Assembly: GCF_015831345.1 (NCBI RefSeq)
Contig: NZ_JADWYS010000001.1
Coordinates: forward strand, 3,190,618 to 3,254,617
Reading direction: 5' to 3'
Length of the DNA: 64,000 nucleotides
Origin: Caenimonas aquaedulcis
GTDB taxonomy: Bacteria > Pseudomonadota > Gammaproteobacteria > Burkholderiales > Burkholderiaceae_C
A program made the translations under genes and the position numbers. This document shows positions 33,379 through 42,294 of this stretch, in pieces (within the stretch, counting starts at the first letter, position 1; every line of letters starts with the position of its first letter). The notes below the pieces were generated by a model, which worked only from the letters and a program-made list of their open reading frames with translations, did not search any database and was not told the DNA's origin.

Positions 33379-34667
33379 CAGGAAAAATGCAGGCCCGAGA
33401 TTCGCAACCACGGCAGGCGTACGCCGGAGCCGTCCTGCGTCTCGCGGCTCACGGCGGTGATGTCCTGCAGCATCTTCGCCATGTTGCCGGTGATCATGGT
33501 CTCCGACAGCGCCGGCCCGACCTCGCCGCCGTCGATCGCGAAGCTGTTCTTGATCACGCCGGAGAAGTTGCCATTCGGCGCGGGCGCGCCCATCGACAGG
33601 CGGCCCACGAGCGCGCCGCGCCGCACGCCGCCCACCATGTCCGCCAGCGGCGTCGTACCCGGCGCGACGTCCCAGCCGCCGGGCGCGACCGGCACGTGCC
33701 GCAAGCCCGTCTTGCGGCTGCCGTAGAGCGTGGGCGTCAGCGTCTTGAGCGTGCCTTGGTCAACCACCGTGAGGTCCGGCGTCACGAACGCATCCGCCGA
33801 CACCGGCGCCACCCCGGACGCGTCGAAGCGGCTGCGCAGCGTGAAGAGCGGCGATGCGATCTGCTGGCCGACCCGCTCGCGGTACACCGAGCTGCCGGCG
33901 ATCAGCTGCATGTCGCCCAGCTGCCCGAGCAGCCATCCCATCAGCGACTCGACCGCGTGCGGCATGAGCACGACGTCGCCTTCGAACTTGCTGTCCACGG
34001 GCCGGGTTTCGATCTGCTTCAGCGCGGAGCGGAACATGTCGGCGATGCCGAACTGCTGCTCGATCGGCGCGGACGAGAGTTGGTCCGTGTTGCCCCAGGT
34101 ATAGGCCATGGAGCTGGACTTCGCGCCGTCGCGCGCGGTGCCGCCCACGACGAAGGAATACCAGCCGAGGCTGCCCGAGAGGTCGCTGCCGCCGGTCGTG
34201 AGCGTCTGCCAGCCGTACAGGTGGTGCTGCGCCTCCGCCTGGCGCACCATCATCTGCGGCGCCTCGCGTTCGCGGAACGCAAGCACCTGCGCGATGCTGC
34301 CGGCGAGCTGCTCGCGGTCGCCCTGCTGCGGCCCGCGCACGATCTTCGCGGTTTGGCCGGAGGACACCGCGTTCGCGTCGTCGCGGGGCGCGGAGCCGGC
34401 ATCGGCGAACAGGTCGGCGATCGCGGACTGCACGCGCTCCTTGTCGAAGCCCACGACCTCGGCGGACGCGGAGCGCCCGTCGACGATGCCCTGCAGCTGC
34501 AGCTTGAAGGATTCGGTGCTGCGCAGCAGCGTGGGCACGTTCTCGTTGGCGTTGAGTTCGTCGAGCGCCGAGCGCGACGCGGTGACTTGCGCATGCTCGA
34601 AGCCCGCGGCGCGCATCATGTCCAGCGCCGACGAGGCGGGAGAAAGGAGGTCGGTGTCGTACGCCAT
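33378..34667 (-). CDS. TldE/PmbA-like metalloprotease partner subunit
   Basis: 429 residues. N-terminal MAYDTDLLSPASSALDMM; C-terminal PWLRISGLHFS with the TldE-type core (GVIKNSFAIDGGEVGPALSE, MITGNM). It has no HExxxH motif, as expected for the non-catalytic TldE half of the TldD/TldE heterodimer, which trims peptides. Start ATG 34665-34667 overlaps the tldD-like stop as TGATG. The sequence is divergent from classical PmbA, so it belongs to a distinct subfamily. Confidence 0.88.
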   Translation of the reverse strand: MAYDTDLLSPASSALDMMRAAGFEHAQVTASRSALDELNANENVPTLLRSTESFKLQLQGIVDGRSASAEVVGFDKERVQSAIADLFADAGSAPRDDANAVSSGQTAKIVRGPQQGDREQLAGSIAQVLAFREREAPQMMVRQAEAQHHLYGWQTLTTGGSDLSGSLGWYSFVVGGTARDGAKSSSMAYTWGNTDQLSSAPIEQQFGIADMFRSALKQIETRPVDSKFEGDVVLMPHAVESLMGWLLGQLGDMQLIAGSSVYRERVGQQIASPLFTLRSRFDASGVAPVSADAFVTPDLTVVDQGTLKTLTPTLYGSRKTGLRHVPVAPGGWDVAPGTTPLADMVGGVRRGALVGRLSMGAPAPNGNFSGVIKNSFAIDGGEVGPALSETMITGNMAKMLQDITAVSRETQDGSGVRLPWLRISGLHFS

Positions 34668-36007
34668 CACTCGCCTCCCATGTGGGCCTGCACCCGCAGG
34701 GCGGGGCCGCCCATCGAAACGACCATCGGCTGCTTCTTGCCGCAGTAGCCGGAGCAGCTCCAGTGCATGTCGTCCGATACGGCGTCGGCGGTCTGCAGGG
34801 CCTTGATCGCGGAGCCGGACACGGTGGTGTCCTTGATCGCGCGCCCGAGCTTGCCGTTCTTGATTTCGTAGGCCAGGCTGATGCCGAACATGAATTCGGT
34901 CGTGGAGTCGGCCTGGCCGTTCATCGTCTTCATCAGGTAGTAGCCGTCGTCCACGCCGGCGATCATGTCGTCCAGCTTGCTCTTGCCGCGCAGGATCACG
35001 GTGTTGCGCATGCGCACGAGCGGCTCGTCGGCCGGCAGGTAGGCGCGCGCGCTGCCGGTGGCCTCGATGCCGAGCTGCGCGGCGGTCTCCCGGCTGCTCA
35101 TGAACTGCGTGAGGATGCCGTCCTTGATCAGCACGGCGTCCGTCGCGGGCGTGCCTTCGTCGTCGGCGTACACGGGGATCATCACTTCCTCGCCGTCCAT
35201 GTGGTGCGCGACGTCGATCATGGTGACGAGATCGCTGGCGACGCGCTTCCCGACGAGGCTGCGCGTGACGGCGCCACCCAGCACGATGTCGGCTTCGCAG
35301 GGGTGGCCCATCGCCTCGTGCGCGAGCATGCCGGCCAGCGCCGGCGCGAGCACCAGCGTGCGCAGGCCGCCGCGCGCGGGCACCGCGTCGCATTTGGCGA
35401 GCAGGTGGCGGTGCAGTTCGTCGAGCCGGCCTTCCCAGCCGGAGACGCTCAGGTCGAGGTCGGCGAGGCTGCCCTTGGCGCTGTCGTAGTCGATCAGTTC
35501 CACCGGCGCGCCATCCGCGCCTTCGGCCGTAAAGATCACGTGGCACGCGGCGCGAGCAATGGTGTTGAGCGCATCGGCGCCGTTGCTCGTGGACAGGCGC
35601 TTGCCGTGGAATTCGTCGGTGACCACCACGCGGGTGGACTTCAACCCCGGGTAGCGCTGCCTGCAGTACGCGCTGAGCTCGGCCATGCGCTCGACCAGTT
35701 CCTTGCGGCCGAGGGCTGGCTTGCCGCGGAACACATGCTCGCCGCGGTAAGCGCCGCCCGAGAGCGTGGAGGCGTCCCGCCTGCCGAAGCGGCCCATGGC
35801 CGCCGCGTTGCGCTTCGCTTCGTCGGTGAGGCGTGCCACGGTGTCCGCGCGCGCATCGCTGCTGGCCGCGAAGCCCCAGTAGCCCGCGTCGTTGACGCGC
35901 ACGCTGGCGCCGCTTTCGGCGGTTTCGGTGTTGAGGGTGAGGGCGCCGTCCACCATCATGAGGCGGCGCTTGCGCAACTCGTGGGTGCGCGTTTCCAGAT
36001 AGGTCAT
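34667..36007 (-). CDS. TldD-like zinc metalloprotease
   Basis: 446 residues. The metal motif LAHEAMGHPCEAD (HExxxH) lies near residue 235, and the C-terminal half has GYYLMKTMNGQADSTTEFMF. With its TldE-like neighbour it should form a peptidase that processes unfolded or modified peptides. In E. coli TldD/E matures microcin B17 and degrades CcdA. The C-terminus (WSCSGYCGKKQPMVV) holds a Cys pair. Start ATG 36005-36007 with a GAAGGACC ribosome site upstream. Confidence 0.9.
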   Translation of the reverse strand: MTYLETRTHELRKRRLMMVDGALTLNTETAESGASVRVNDAGYWGFAASSDARADTVARLTDEAKRNAAAMGRFGRRDASTLSGGAYRGEHVFRGKPALGRKELVERMAELSAYCRQRYPGLKSTRVVVTDEFHGKRLSTSNGADALNTIARAACHVIFTAEGADGAPVELIDYDSAKGSLADLDLSVSGWEGRLDELHRHLLAKCDAVPARGGLRTLVLAPALAGMLAHEAMGHPCEADIVLGGAVTRSLVGKRVASDLVTMIDVAHHMDGEEVMIPVYADDEGTPATDAVLIKDGILTQFMSSRETAAQLGIEATGSARAYLPADEPLVRMRNTVILRGKSKLDDMIAGVDDGYYLMKTMNGQADSTTEFMFGISLAYEIKNGKLGRAIKDTTVSGSAIKALQTADAVSDDMHWSCSGYCGKKQPMVVSMGGPALRVQAHMGGE

Positions 36008-36063
36008 CGGCGGGTCCTTCCAGGGCGCGCCGGCCGGGTCGGCCGCGCGACCCGACATGGTAA

Positions 36064-36912
36064 TCAGTAGCTGTAAACGCCGCGACCGGTTTTTCTGCCG
36101 AGCCGCCCGGCGGCCACCATCTCGCGCAGCAGCGGGCAGGGGCGGTACTTGGAGTCGCCGTATTCGGCGAGGTAGACCTCCATGACGGCCAGGCACACGT
36201 CCAGGCCGATCATGTCGGCCAGGGCGAGCGGGCCGATCGGCTGGTTGCAGCCGAGCTTCATGCCCGCGTCGATGTCCTCGGCCGTCGCGAGCCCCTCGCC
36301 CAGCACGAAGAAGGCCTCGTTGATCATCGGCACCAGGATGCGGTTGACGACGAAGCCCGGCGCGTTCTTCACGGTGATGGGCGACTTGCCCAGGGAGACG
36401 GCCAGGGCCTTCACCGCATCGTGCGTGGCGTCGCTCGTCGCGAGGCCGCGGATGATCTCCACCAGCGCCATCATCGGCACGGGGTTGAAGAAGTGCATGC
36501 CGATGAAGCGGTCGGCGCGGGAGGTGGCGGCGGCCAGCTTGGTGATGGAGATCGACGACGTGTTCGACGCCAGGATGACCTCCGGCGCGACGAGGCTGTC
36601 GACCTGCTTCAGGATCTTCATCTTGAGCGCGTGGTTCTCGGTGGCGGCCTCGATCACGAGCTGCGCGGACTGCAGGTCCTCGTAGCGCGTGCTGCCCTGG
36701 ATGCGCGCGAGCGCGGCGTCCTTGTCCGCGGCGGTAAGCTTGTCCTTCTTGACGAGCCGGTCGAGGCTGCCCGAGACCGTGGCCACGCCCCGGGCCACGG
36801 CCGCCTCGTCGATGTCGACCATGACGGCCTTCAGGCCCGCGACCGCGCAGGCCTGCGCGATGCCGTTGCCCATGGTGCCCGCGCCGATGATGCCCACTGT
36901 TCGAATGTCCAT
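36064..36912 (-). CDS. 3-hydroxybutyryl-CoA (3-hydroxyacyl-CoA) dehydrogenase
   Basis: 282 residues, the size of single-domain Hbd/PaaH enzymes. The NAD motif is VGIIGAGTMGNGIAQACAV; the catalytic His-Glu region is FIGMHFFNPVPMMALVEIIR, and the C-terminal domain has ALADMIGLDVCLAVMEVYL. It oxidises 3-hydroxyacyl-CoA to 3-oxoacyl-CoA in beta-oxidation, polyhydroxybutyrate or phenylacetate metabolism. It is the first gene of the leftward set that ends with the crotonase, and is divergent from the GMC oxidoreductase. A TTG 13 codons upstream is unlikely to be used. Confidence 0.93.
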   Translation of the reverse strand: MDIRTVGIIGAGTMGNGIAQACAVAGLKAVMVDIDEAAVARGVATVSGSLDRLVKKDKLTAADKDAALARIQGSTRYEDLQSAQLVIEAATENHALKMKILKQVDSLVAPEVILASNTSSISITKLAAATSRADRFIGMHFFNPVPMMALVEIIRGLATSDATHDAVKALAVSLGKSPITVKNAPGFVVNRILVPMINEAFFVLGEGLATAEDIDAGMKLGCNQPIGPLALADMIGLDVCLAVMEVYLAEYGDSKYRPCPLLREMVAAGRLGRKTGRGVYSY

Positions 36913-37019
36913 GCCGCCCCCAGCGGAAAAAGTGAATCGGCAATGGTACAAGCAGCCTGTGCGGGACGCGACTTTCGAGGTAATCTGGCCCGCGGATGCA
37001 AGAAGAAGGACCGGGCGCC

Positions 37020-38702
37020 ATGACAGCGGAATACGACTACATCATCGTGGGCGGCGGCTCGGCGGGCTGCGTGCTCGCCGCGCGCCTGTCCGAAGACCCG
37101 CAGGTGCGGGTGGCGCTGCTGGAAGCGGGCCCGCCCGACGACAGCGTGCTGATCCACTGTCCCGGCGGCCTGGCGGTGCTCGCGAAAAACGGGCAGGCGA
37201 ACTGGGCGTTCCAGACGGTGCCGCAGCCGGGCCTGAACGGCCGGCGGGGCTACCAGCCGCGCGGCAAGGTGCTGGGCGGCTCGAGCTCGGTCAACGCCAT
37301 GATCTACGCGCGCGGCCACCGCAGCGATTACGACCACTGGGCCGCGCTCGGCAACGAGGGCTGGTCGTGGAGCGACGTGCTGCCGTATTTCAGGCGCGCG
37401 GAACACAACGAGCGCGGCGCGGACGAGTTCCACGGCACGGGCGGCCCGCTCAACGTGATGGACCTGCGCAGCCCCAACCGCTGGGGCCCCGAATTCGTGA
37501 AGGCGGCGGTGCAGGCGGGTTTTCCGGCCAACACCGATTTCAACGGCCCGCAGCAGGAGGGCGTGGGCATGTACCAGGTGACGCACAAGGGCGGCGAGCG
37601 CTTCAGCGCCGCCAAGGCCTACCTCGCGCCCAACCGCGCGCGTCCCAACCTGCACGTGATCACCGGCGCGCACACCACGCGCGTGCTCTTCACGGGCAAG
37701 CGCGCGACGGGCGTGGCCTACCTGCGGGCCGGGCAGCCCGCCGAGCTGCGGGCCCGGCGCGAAGTGCTGCTGTGCGCCGGCGCGATCACCTCGCCCCAGC
37801 TGCTGATGCTCTCGGGCGTGGGCCCGGCCTCGCACCTGCGGGACAAGGGCGTGTCGGTCGTGCACGACCTGCCCGGCGTCGGGCGCAACCTGCACGACCA
37901 TCCCGACGTCGTGATGGTGGTCGACGCGCCGAAGCTCAAGGACCTGTTCGGCCTGTCGCCGGGCGGCGTGCTGCGGCTGATCGAGGGCGTCTTCGAATGG
38001 CGCGCCCATCGCACGGGCATGCTCACCACCAACTTCGCGGAGGCGGGCGGTTTCATCAAGAGCGACCCGGCCGAGCCCGCGCCCGACCTGCAGCTGCACT
38101 TCGTCATCGGCAAGCTGGTGGACCACGGCCGCAAGACGGTGTTCGGCCACGGCTACTCCTGCCACGTATGCCTGCTGCGCCCGAAGAGCCGCGGCAGCGT
38201 GCAACTCGCGAGCAACGACCCGCTCGCGGCGCCGCTCATCGACCCCGATTTCCTGGGCGATCCGGACGACCTGCGGTTGCTGGTCAAGGGCTTTCGCATC
38301 ATGCGCGGCATCCTCGGGCAGCCGGCCCTGGCCGCGCATGGCGGGCGCGAGCACGAGCGCTCGGCCAACGCGCGCACGGATGCGCAGCTCGAGCAGTTCG
38401 TGCGCAACCACGCCGACACGATCTACCACCCGGTGGGCACCTGCCGCATGGGCGGCGACGGCATGGCCGTGGTGGACGCGCGGCTGCGCGTGCACGGCCT
38501 CGAGGGCCTGCGCGTGGTGGACGCGAGCATCATGCCGCGCATCGTGGGCGGCAACACCAATGCGCCCGTGATCATGATCGCGGAGAAGGCGGCCGACATG
38601 ATCAAGGCGGACGCGCGCACCGCGCAGCGTGATGCAGTTCACACGGATCCCGCGTCTATTGCACCGGCGGCGCCGCTTAAGGAAACTTTAGGGATTGCTT
38701 AA
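37020..38702 (+). CDS. GMC-family FAD oxidoreductase (choline dehydrogenase-like)
   Basis: 560 residues. The FAD motif [16 protein letters not shown] opens the protein; GMC signatures follow ([19 protein letters not shown], then [16 protein letters not shown]). The active-site His is in [11 protein letters not shown], and [16 protein letters not shown] closes the fold. It oxidises a primary alcohol in the cytoplasm or at the membrane; choline specificity is not shown. The last 20 residues are an extra tail whose DNA also forms an 11-bp-periodic box array. Start at ATG 37020; eight more in-frame upstream codons are possible. Confidence 0.92.
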   Translation: MTAEYDYIIVGGGSAGCVLAARLSEDPQVRVALLEAGPPDDSVLIHCPGGLAVLAKNGQANWAFQTVPQPGLNGRRGYQPRGKVLGGSSSVNAMIYARGHRSDYDHWAALGNEGWSWSDVLPYFRRAEHNERGADEFHGTGGPLNVMDLRSPNRWGPEFVKAAVQAGFPANTDFNGPQQEGVGMYQVTHKGGERFSAAKAYLAPNRARPNLHVITGAHTTRVLFTGKRATGVAYLRAGQPAELRARREVLLCAGAITSPQLLMLSGVGPASHLRDKGVSVVHDLPGVGRNLHDHPDVVMVVDAPKLKDLFGLSPGGVLRLIEGVFEWRAHRTGMLTTNFAEAGGFIKSDPAEPAPDLQLHFVIGKLVDHGRKTVFGHGYSCHVCLLRPKSRGSVQLASNDPLAAPLIDPDFLGDPDDLRLLVKGFRIMRGILGQPALAAHGGREHERSANARTDAQLEQFVRNHADTIYHPVGTCRMGGDGMAVVDARLRVHGLEGLRVVDASIMPRIVGGNTNAPVIMIAEKAADMIKADARTAQRDAVHTDPASIAPAAPLKETLGIA

Positions 38703-38742
38703 GTATTTCTTAGCGGCGCGCCGGCGCCGCCGTTTCTAGACT
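38676..38742 (+). promoter_or_regulatory. PmrA-like four-box array and promoter of the hemerythrin gene
   Basis: CTTAAG (38676), TTTAGG (38687), CTTAAG (38698) and CTTAGC (38709) are each separated by five bases. TTA recurs at 38677, 38688, 38699 and 38710, exactly 11 bases apart. CTTAAG-N5-CTTAAG is the PmrA/QseB-type box. TAGACT at 38737-38742 could be the -10. The first three boxes overlap the last codons of the GMC gene. A GC-rich self-complementary stretch (GGCGCGCCGGCGCC) separates boxes and -10. Confidence 0.5.
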
Positions 38743-38802
38743 TCGCTTCCTCGTGTGGCGCATCGTGTGCCGCACAACATCCGAAGAAGCGAAAGAAACG
38801 AC

Positions 38803-39522
38803 ATGAAGAACGACGCCAACGAACTGCGGCAGGTCGCCGCGACGCAGGCCCCACGCCACGACATCTACGCCGGCATCCACAAGGCCATCCGCGCCCTCAT
38901 GGCCGACACCCTGCTCGCGGTCGGCCGCATGGACAGCACCGACGAGCTGGAAGTCGCGCAGGTGACGCAGCGCGTGCTCGAGCTGCTGGACTTCTGCACG
39001 TCCCACCTGGGCCACGAGAACGAGTACCTGCACACCGCCATCGAGGCGCGCGCGGCGGGTGCGAGCGAGCGCATCGCGCACGAGCACGTCGAACACGAGG
39101 CGCACATCGCCGCCCTGGGCCGCAGCGTCGCCGCGCTGCGCGCGACGCCGGCCGATTCGCGCGCGGGGGCCGCGCTGGACCTGTATCGCCAGCTCTCGCT
39201 CTTCGTGGCGGAGAACTACCAGCACATGTACGTCGAAGAGACGGCGCACAACGCGGTGCTGTGGGCGCGCTACACCGACGCCGAGCTGGAAGGCATCCAC
39301 CACCGGCTGGTCGCCTCGATCCCGCCCGCGGAAATGATGTTCGGCATGCGCTGGCTCGTGCCCTTCATGAACCCGCAGGAGCGCGCCGGCCTGCTGTCGG
39401 ACGTGCAGCGCAATGCGCCGCCGCCGGCGTTCCAGGCGATCCTGGACACGGTGCGCCCCCACCTCGCCGAAGCGGAGTGGGCGAAGCTCGCGGCGAGCCT
39501 GCAGCTCGCGCAGCCGGCCTAA
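38803..39522 (+). CDS. Hemerythrin HHE domain protein
   Basis: 239 residues. The four-helix HHE pattern is visible: HDIYAGIHKAIRALM (first His pair), TSHLGHENEYLHTAIEA, then HEHVEHEAHIAAL and later NYQHMYVEETAHNAVLW. Such proteins bind a diiron centre and are used in oxygen or nitric-oxide sensing and iron handling. The C-terminal 80 residues are an extension beyond a single HHE bundle. The stop overlaps that of the convergent fusion gene by 4 bases. The ATG at 38803 follows GAAAGAAACGAC. Confidence 0.85.
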   Translation: MKNDANELRQVAATQAPRHDIYAGIHKAIRALMADTLLAVGRMDSTDELEVAQVTQRVLELLDFCTSHLGHENEYLHTAIEARAAGASERIAHEHVEHEAHIAALGRSVAALRATPADSRAGAALDLYRQLSLFVAENYQHMYVEETAHNAVLWARYTDAELEGIHHRLVASIPPAEMMFGMRWLVPFMNPQERAGLLSDVQRNAPPPAFQAILDTVRPHLAEAEWAKLAASLQLAQPA

Positions 39523-40859
39523 CTGGATTCGGTGAGCACCACGGGCCGGGCGAGGTCCAGGCGGAAGCGCCCGCGCCCGGTCTTCTCGATGCGGATGTCG
39601 CCGCCGTGTTCCTCGAGCCGGCGGCGCAGCAGCACGAGCCGCGCCTCGAGGTTGTCGCTGACGTCGGGCAGGCCGATGGACGCGTCGAGGCGCAATTCGC
39701 GATTCGAAAATTCCGTGCGTCCCTCGCGCCGGTGGTCGTTCAGGAGCTTCCACAGGATCGCGCCCGCCACGCCCTTGATGAGGTAGGTGTCGCCGACGAA
39801 GACGCTGTCGTTGCTCGCGTAATGGCGCAGCTGCAGCGGCGCGCCGGCGGCGGGGGAGGGCGCGATGGCGGGCGGCGCCGCCTCGGGCGCGTCGGTCGTC
39901 GCCTGCATGAGGTCGATGGTCGCGCCCAGGTGGCCGGCCACCGCCACCAGCATGTCCTCGTCCTCGAAGCCGAACTGCAGGTCGTGCGGGCTTTCGACGA
40001 ACAGCACGCCCAGCACCTTGCCTGCGGACATCACCGGCACCGCGAGCTGGCTGTGCGGCTCGGCCAGGCCGGGATACGGGATCTGCGTCACGGCTTCCAG
40101 GTCCGGGATGTTCGCTTCGAAGCTGCTGCGCATCGCCTGGCTGTACAGGTACGCGTTGGTCATGTGCGAGACGCGCACCGGCGTGCGTTCGCGCGCGGCG
40201 ACGCCGATCACGCCTTCGCCCATCAGCACTTCAGAGCCCACGCCGGAGGTCGCGTAGCCGCAGCTTGCGACGGTGTACAGGCGCTGCGCGGCGTCGTCGA
40301 GCATGAGCACCATGCCGTGCTCCACGCCCATGAAGTCCGTGAGCGTCGCGAGCACGGCATTGAGCGCTTCGTCGAGCGATGCGCAGCGCGCGAGGCGCTC
40401 GCTGCAGCGGCGCACGGCGGCCAGCATGCCGCTGCGCGGCGCCGGCAGGGGCAGCGGCGCGCCCGGAACGGCTTCGATCCGCTCCACTTCGTACACGTCG
40501 GAGCCGAGCAGGCGGAACACGCCCTGCATGCCGGTGTGCGACGCGATGCCTGCCAGCTGCGCCTTCATCCCCTCGAACAGGGGTCCCTGCGTTTCGGTGC
40601 GCAGGTAGCGGATGTGCAGGCGATAGAAGGCGGCGGTCTGCGGGTGGATGAGCTGGACCGATGCGCGCGGGTTGGCCAGGATGTTCTGCCGCGTCTTGTT
40701 GAAGAACTGGAAGGACAGCGCGACGTGCCGCTCGTCCACGTAGTACACCTGAGAGATGTACGCGACGTTGGGCATCCCGTCGGCGGCGCAGGTGGCCATC
40801 ACCGCCGGGATCACGCCTTCCAGGCAGATGCGGATGTCGCCGAGTTGCGGCTCGCTCAT
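39519..40859 (-). CDS. PNPOx-GAF-winged-helix fusion protein
   Basis: 446 residues with three parts. Residues 1-130 form a flavin-reductase/pyridoxamine-phosphate-oxidase-like barrel (IPAVMATCAADGMPNVAYIS, NILANPRASVQLIHP). Residues about 140-310 form a GAF domain (LTDFMGVEHGMVLMLDD, SQLAVPVMSAGKVLGVLFVE). Residues about 345-446 form a winged-helix-like domain (LIKGVAGAILWKLL, NRELRLDASIGLPDVSDNLE) that resembles a DNA-binding output. It is probably a flavin- or heme-dependent redox sensor. It overlaps the upstream PNPOx gene as ATGA and converges on the hemerythrin gene. Confidence 0.82.
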   Translation of the reverse strand: MSEPQLGDIRICLEGVIPAVMATCAADGMPNVAYISQVYYVDERHVALSFQFFNKTRQNILANPRASVQLIHPQTAAFYRLHIRYLRTETQGPLFEGMKAQLAGIASHTGMQGVFRLLGSDVYEVERIEAVPGAPLPLPAPRSGMLAAVRRCSERLARCASLDEALNAVLATLTDFMGVEHGMVLMLDDAAQRLYTVASCGYATSGVGSEVLMGEGVIGVAARERTPVRVSHMTNAYLYSQAMRSSFEANIPDLEAVTQIPYPGLAEPHSQLAVPVMSAGKVLGVLFVESPHDLQFGFEDEDMLVAVAGHLGATIDLMQATTDAPEAAPPAIAPSPAAGAPLQLRHYASNDSVFVGDTYLIKGVAGAILWKLLNDHRREGRTEFSNRELRLDASIGLPDVSDNLEARLVLLRRRLEEHGGDIRIEKTGRGRFRLDLARPVVLTESS

Positions 40860-41347
40860 GCGCGCATCCCCGGCAGGCGCGTGCCGGCCTGCGGCCCGGG
40901 GGTCTGGTCGAAGGCGTACTCGGGCACGAAGCTCACCGCCACGAGATCCTCCAGCCGGCAGGCGAGCATCGCGCGCGTGAGCGGCGCCGGGATGTAGACG
41001 TGGGCCAGCTCCCGCTCCATGGAGGCGAGGTAACGCGCGACCGCCGCTTCGTCGGATGCCCCGGCCTGCCGCACCTGCACGCGCGTGGCCTTGACCTGCA
41101 CGGTGCGATGCGTGGAAGGCTCGCTGAACACGACGGCGATGTGCCCGTTGGCCGCGATGTCCTGCAGCACCTGTCCCGCCTGGCTGCGCGCCAGGTAGAC
41201 GGTGATACCGGCGCCGTCTTCGCCCACCCGGGTGGCCATGGCGCGCATCAAGCTCGGCCGCAGGTCGGCGTCGCGCGACGCGACGATGGCCGACACGCCG
41301 CGCCGCATCATCGCGAGCACCTCGGACGGAAGCTGGGGCGTGGGCAT
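40856..41347 (-). CDS. Pyridoxamine 5'-phosphate oxidase-fold protein
   Basis: 163 residues. A split-barrel flavin-binding fold is indicated by MMRRGVSAIVASRDADLRPS, GHIAVVFSEPSTHRTVQVKA and the C-terminal VAVSFVPEYAFDQTPGPQAG. The last signature, with a conserved FDQTPGPxAG tail, marks a small uncharacterised subgroup of PNPOx-like proteins. Its start is divergent from psd, and its stop overlaps the fusion gene, so both barrel proteins are co-translated and may work together. Confidence 0.85.
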   Translation of the reverse strand: MPTPQLPSEVLAMMRRGVSAIVASRDADLRPSLMRAMATRVGEDGAGITVYLARSQAGQVLQDIAANGHIAVVFSEPSTHRTVQVKATRVQVRQAGASDEAAVARYLASMERELAHVYIPAPLTRAMLACRLEDLVAVSFVPEYAFDQTPGPQAGTRLPGMRA

Positions 41348-41439
41348 GCCTCAATTGTGTCGCAGGCGCCCCGGGCGGCTGCGGGTAGCCTAGAATTTTC
41401 GGCTGTCTTTCCGCTTTTCCAACACGAAGGTTCCAACCA

Positions 41440-42294
41440 GTGACCACCCGCCTGGCCGTCGCGCCGCAATACCTCCTGCCCAAGCGCTGGCTCACCGTGT
41501 TCGCAGGTTGGGTGGCGAGCTGGCACGGCGGGCCGATCACGCATCGCATCATCCGCAACTTCATCAGGAAATACGGCGTCAACATGGAGGAGGCGGCCGA
41601 CCCGCGTGTCGAGAGCTACGCGAGCTTCAATGAGTTCTTCACCCGCCCCCTGAAGGAAGGCGCGCGCCCGATCGCCGACGCGCCCTTCGTCTGCCCGGTG
41701 GACGCCGCGATCAGCCAGTTCGGCCCGATCGAGCACGACCAGATCTTCCAGGCCAAGGGCCACAGCTATTCGACACGCGCGCTCGTCGGCGGCGACCAGG
41801 CGCTCGCGCACCAGTTCAACCACGGCCACTTCGCCACGCTCTACCTCGCGCCCAAGGACTACCACCGCATCCACATGCCCTGCGAGGGCCGGCTGACGCG
41901 GATGATCTACATCCCCGGCGACCTGTTCTCCGTGAACCCGCTGACGGCGCGCCACGTGCCCAGCCTGTTCGCGCGCAACGAGCGGGTGGTGTGCGTGTTC
42001 GACACCGCCTTCGGCCCCTTCGTCAACGTGCTCGTCGGCGCGACCATCGTGGGCAGCGTGGAGACGGTGTGGCACGGCGTGGTGAACCCGCCGCGCACGC
42101 GCGACATCCGCGAGTGGCGCTACGACGACCAGAACATCGTGCTCGCCAAGGGCGCCGAGATGGGGCGCTTCCTGCTCGGCTCGACCGTGGTCATGCTCTT
42201 CACGAAGAACGTGATCGCCTTCCACAAGGACTGGGAGCCGACGCGGCCCGTGCGGCTCGGCGAGCCGATGGGCGACGCGTCGGGCGGCGGCTAG
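41440..42294 (+). CDS. psd: Phosphatidylserine decarboxylase proenzyme
   Basis: 284 residues, starting at GTG 41440 after GAAGG. The autocleavage site that makes the pyruvoyl cofactor is the LGST in GRFLLGSTVVMLF near residue 248. Other conserved parts are SFNEFFTRPLKEGARPI, HGHFATLYLAPKDYHRIHMP and GDLFSVNP. The inner-membrane enzyme makes phosphatidylethanolamine. Its stop overlaps the convergent DUF3455 gene by 4 bases. Confidence 0.96.
   Translation: MTTRLAVAPQYLLPKRWLTVFAGWVASWHGGPITHRIIRNFIRKYGVNMEEAADPRVESYASFNEFFTRPLKEGARPIADAPFVCPVDAAISQFGPIEHDQIFQAKGHSYSTRALVGGDQALAHQFNHGHFATLYLAPKDYHRIHMPCEGRLTRMIYIPGDLFSVNPLTARHVPSLFARNERVVCVFDTAFGPFVNVLVGATIVGSVETVWHGVVNPPRTRDIREWRYDDQNIVLAKGAEMGRFLLGSTVVMLFTKNVIAFHKDWEPTRPVRLGEPMGDASGGG

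Noticed and set aside
33378..33411. GTG start of the ICMT-like protein 11 codons upstream
   Set aside because: The TGATG overlap at 33378 fits the junction style of the operon and the extra residues overlap the TldE-like gene.
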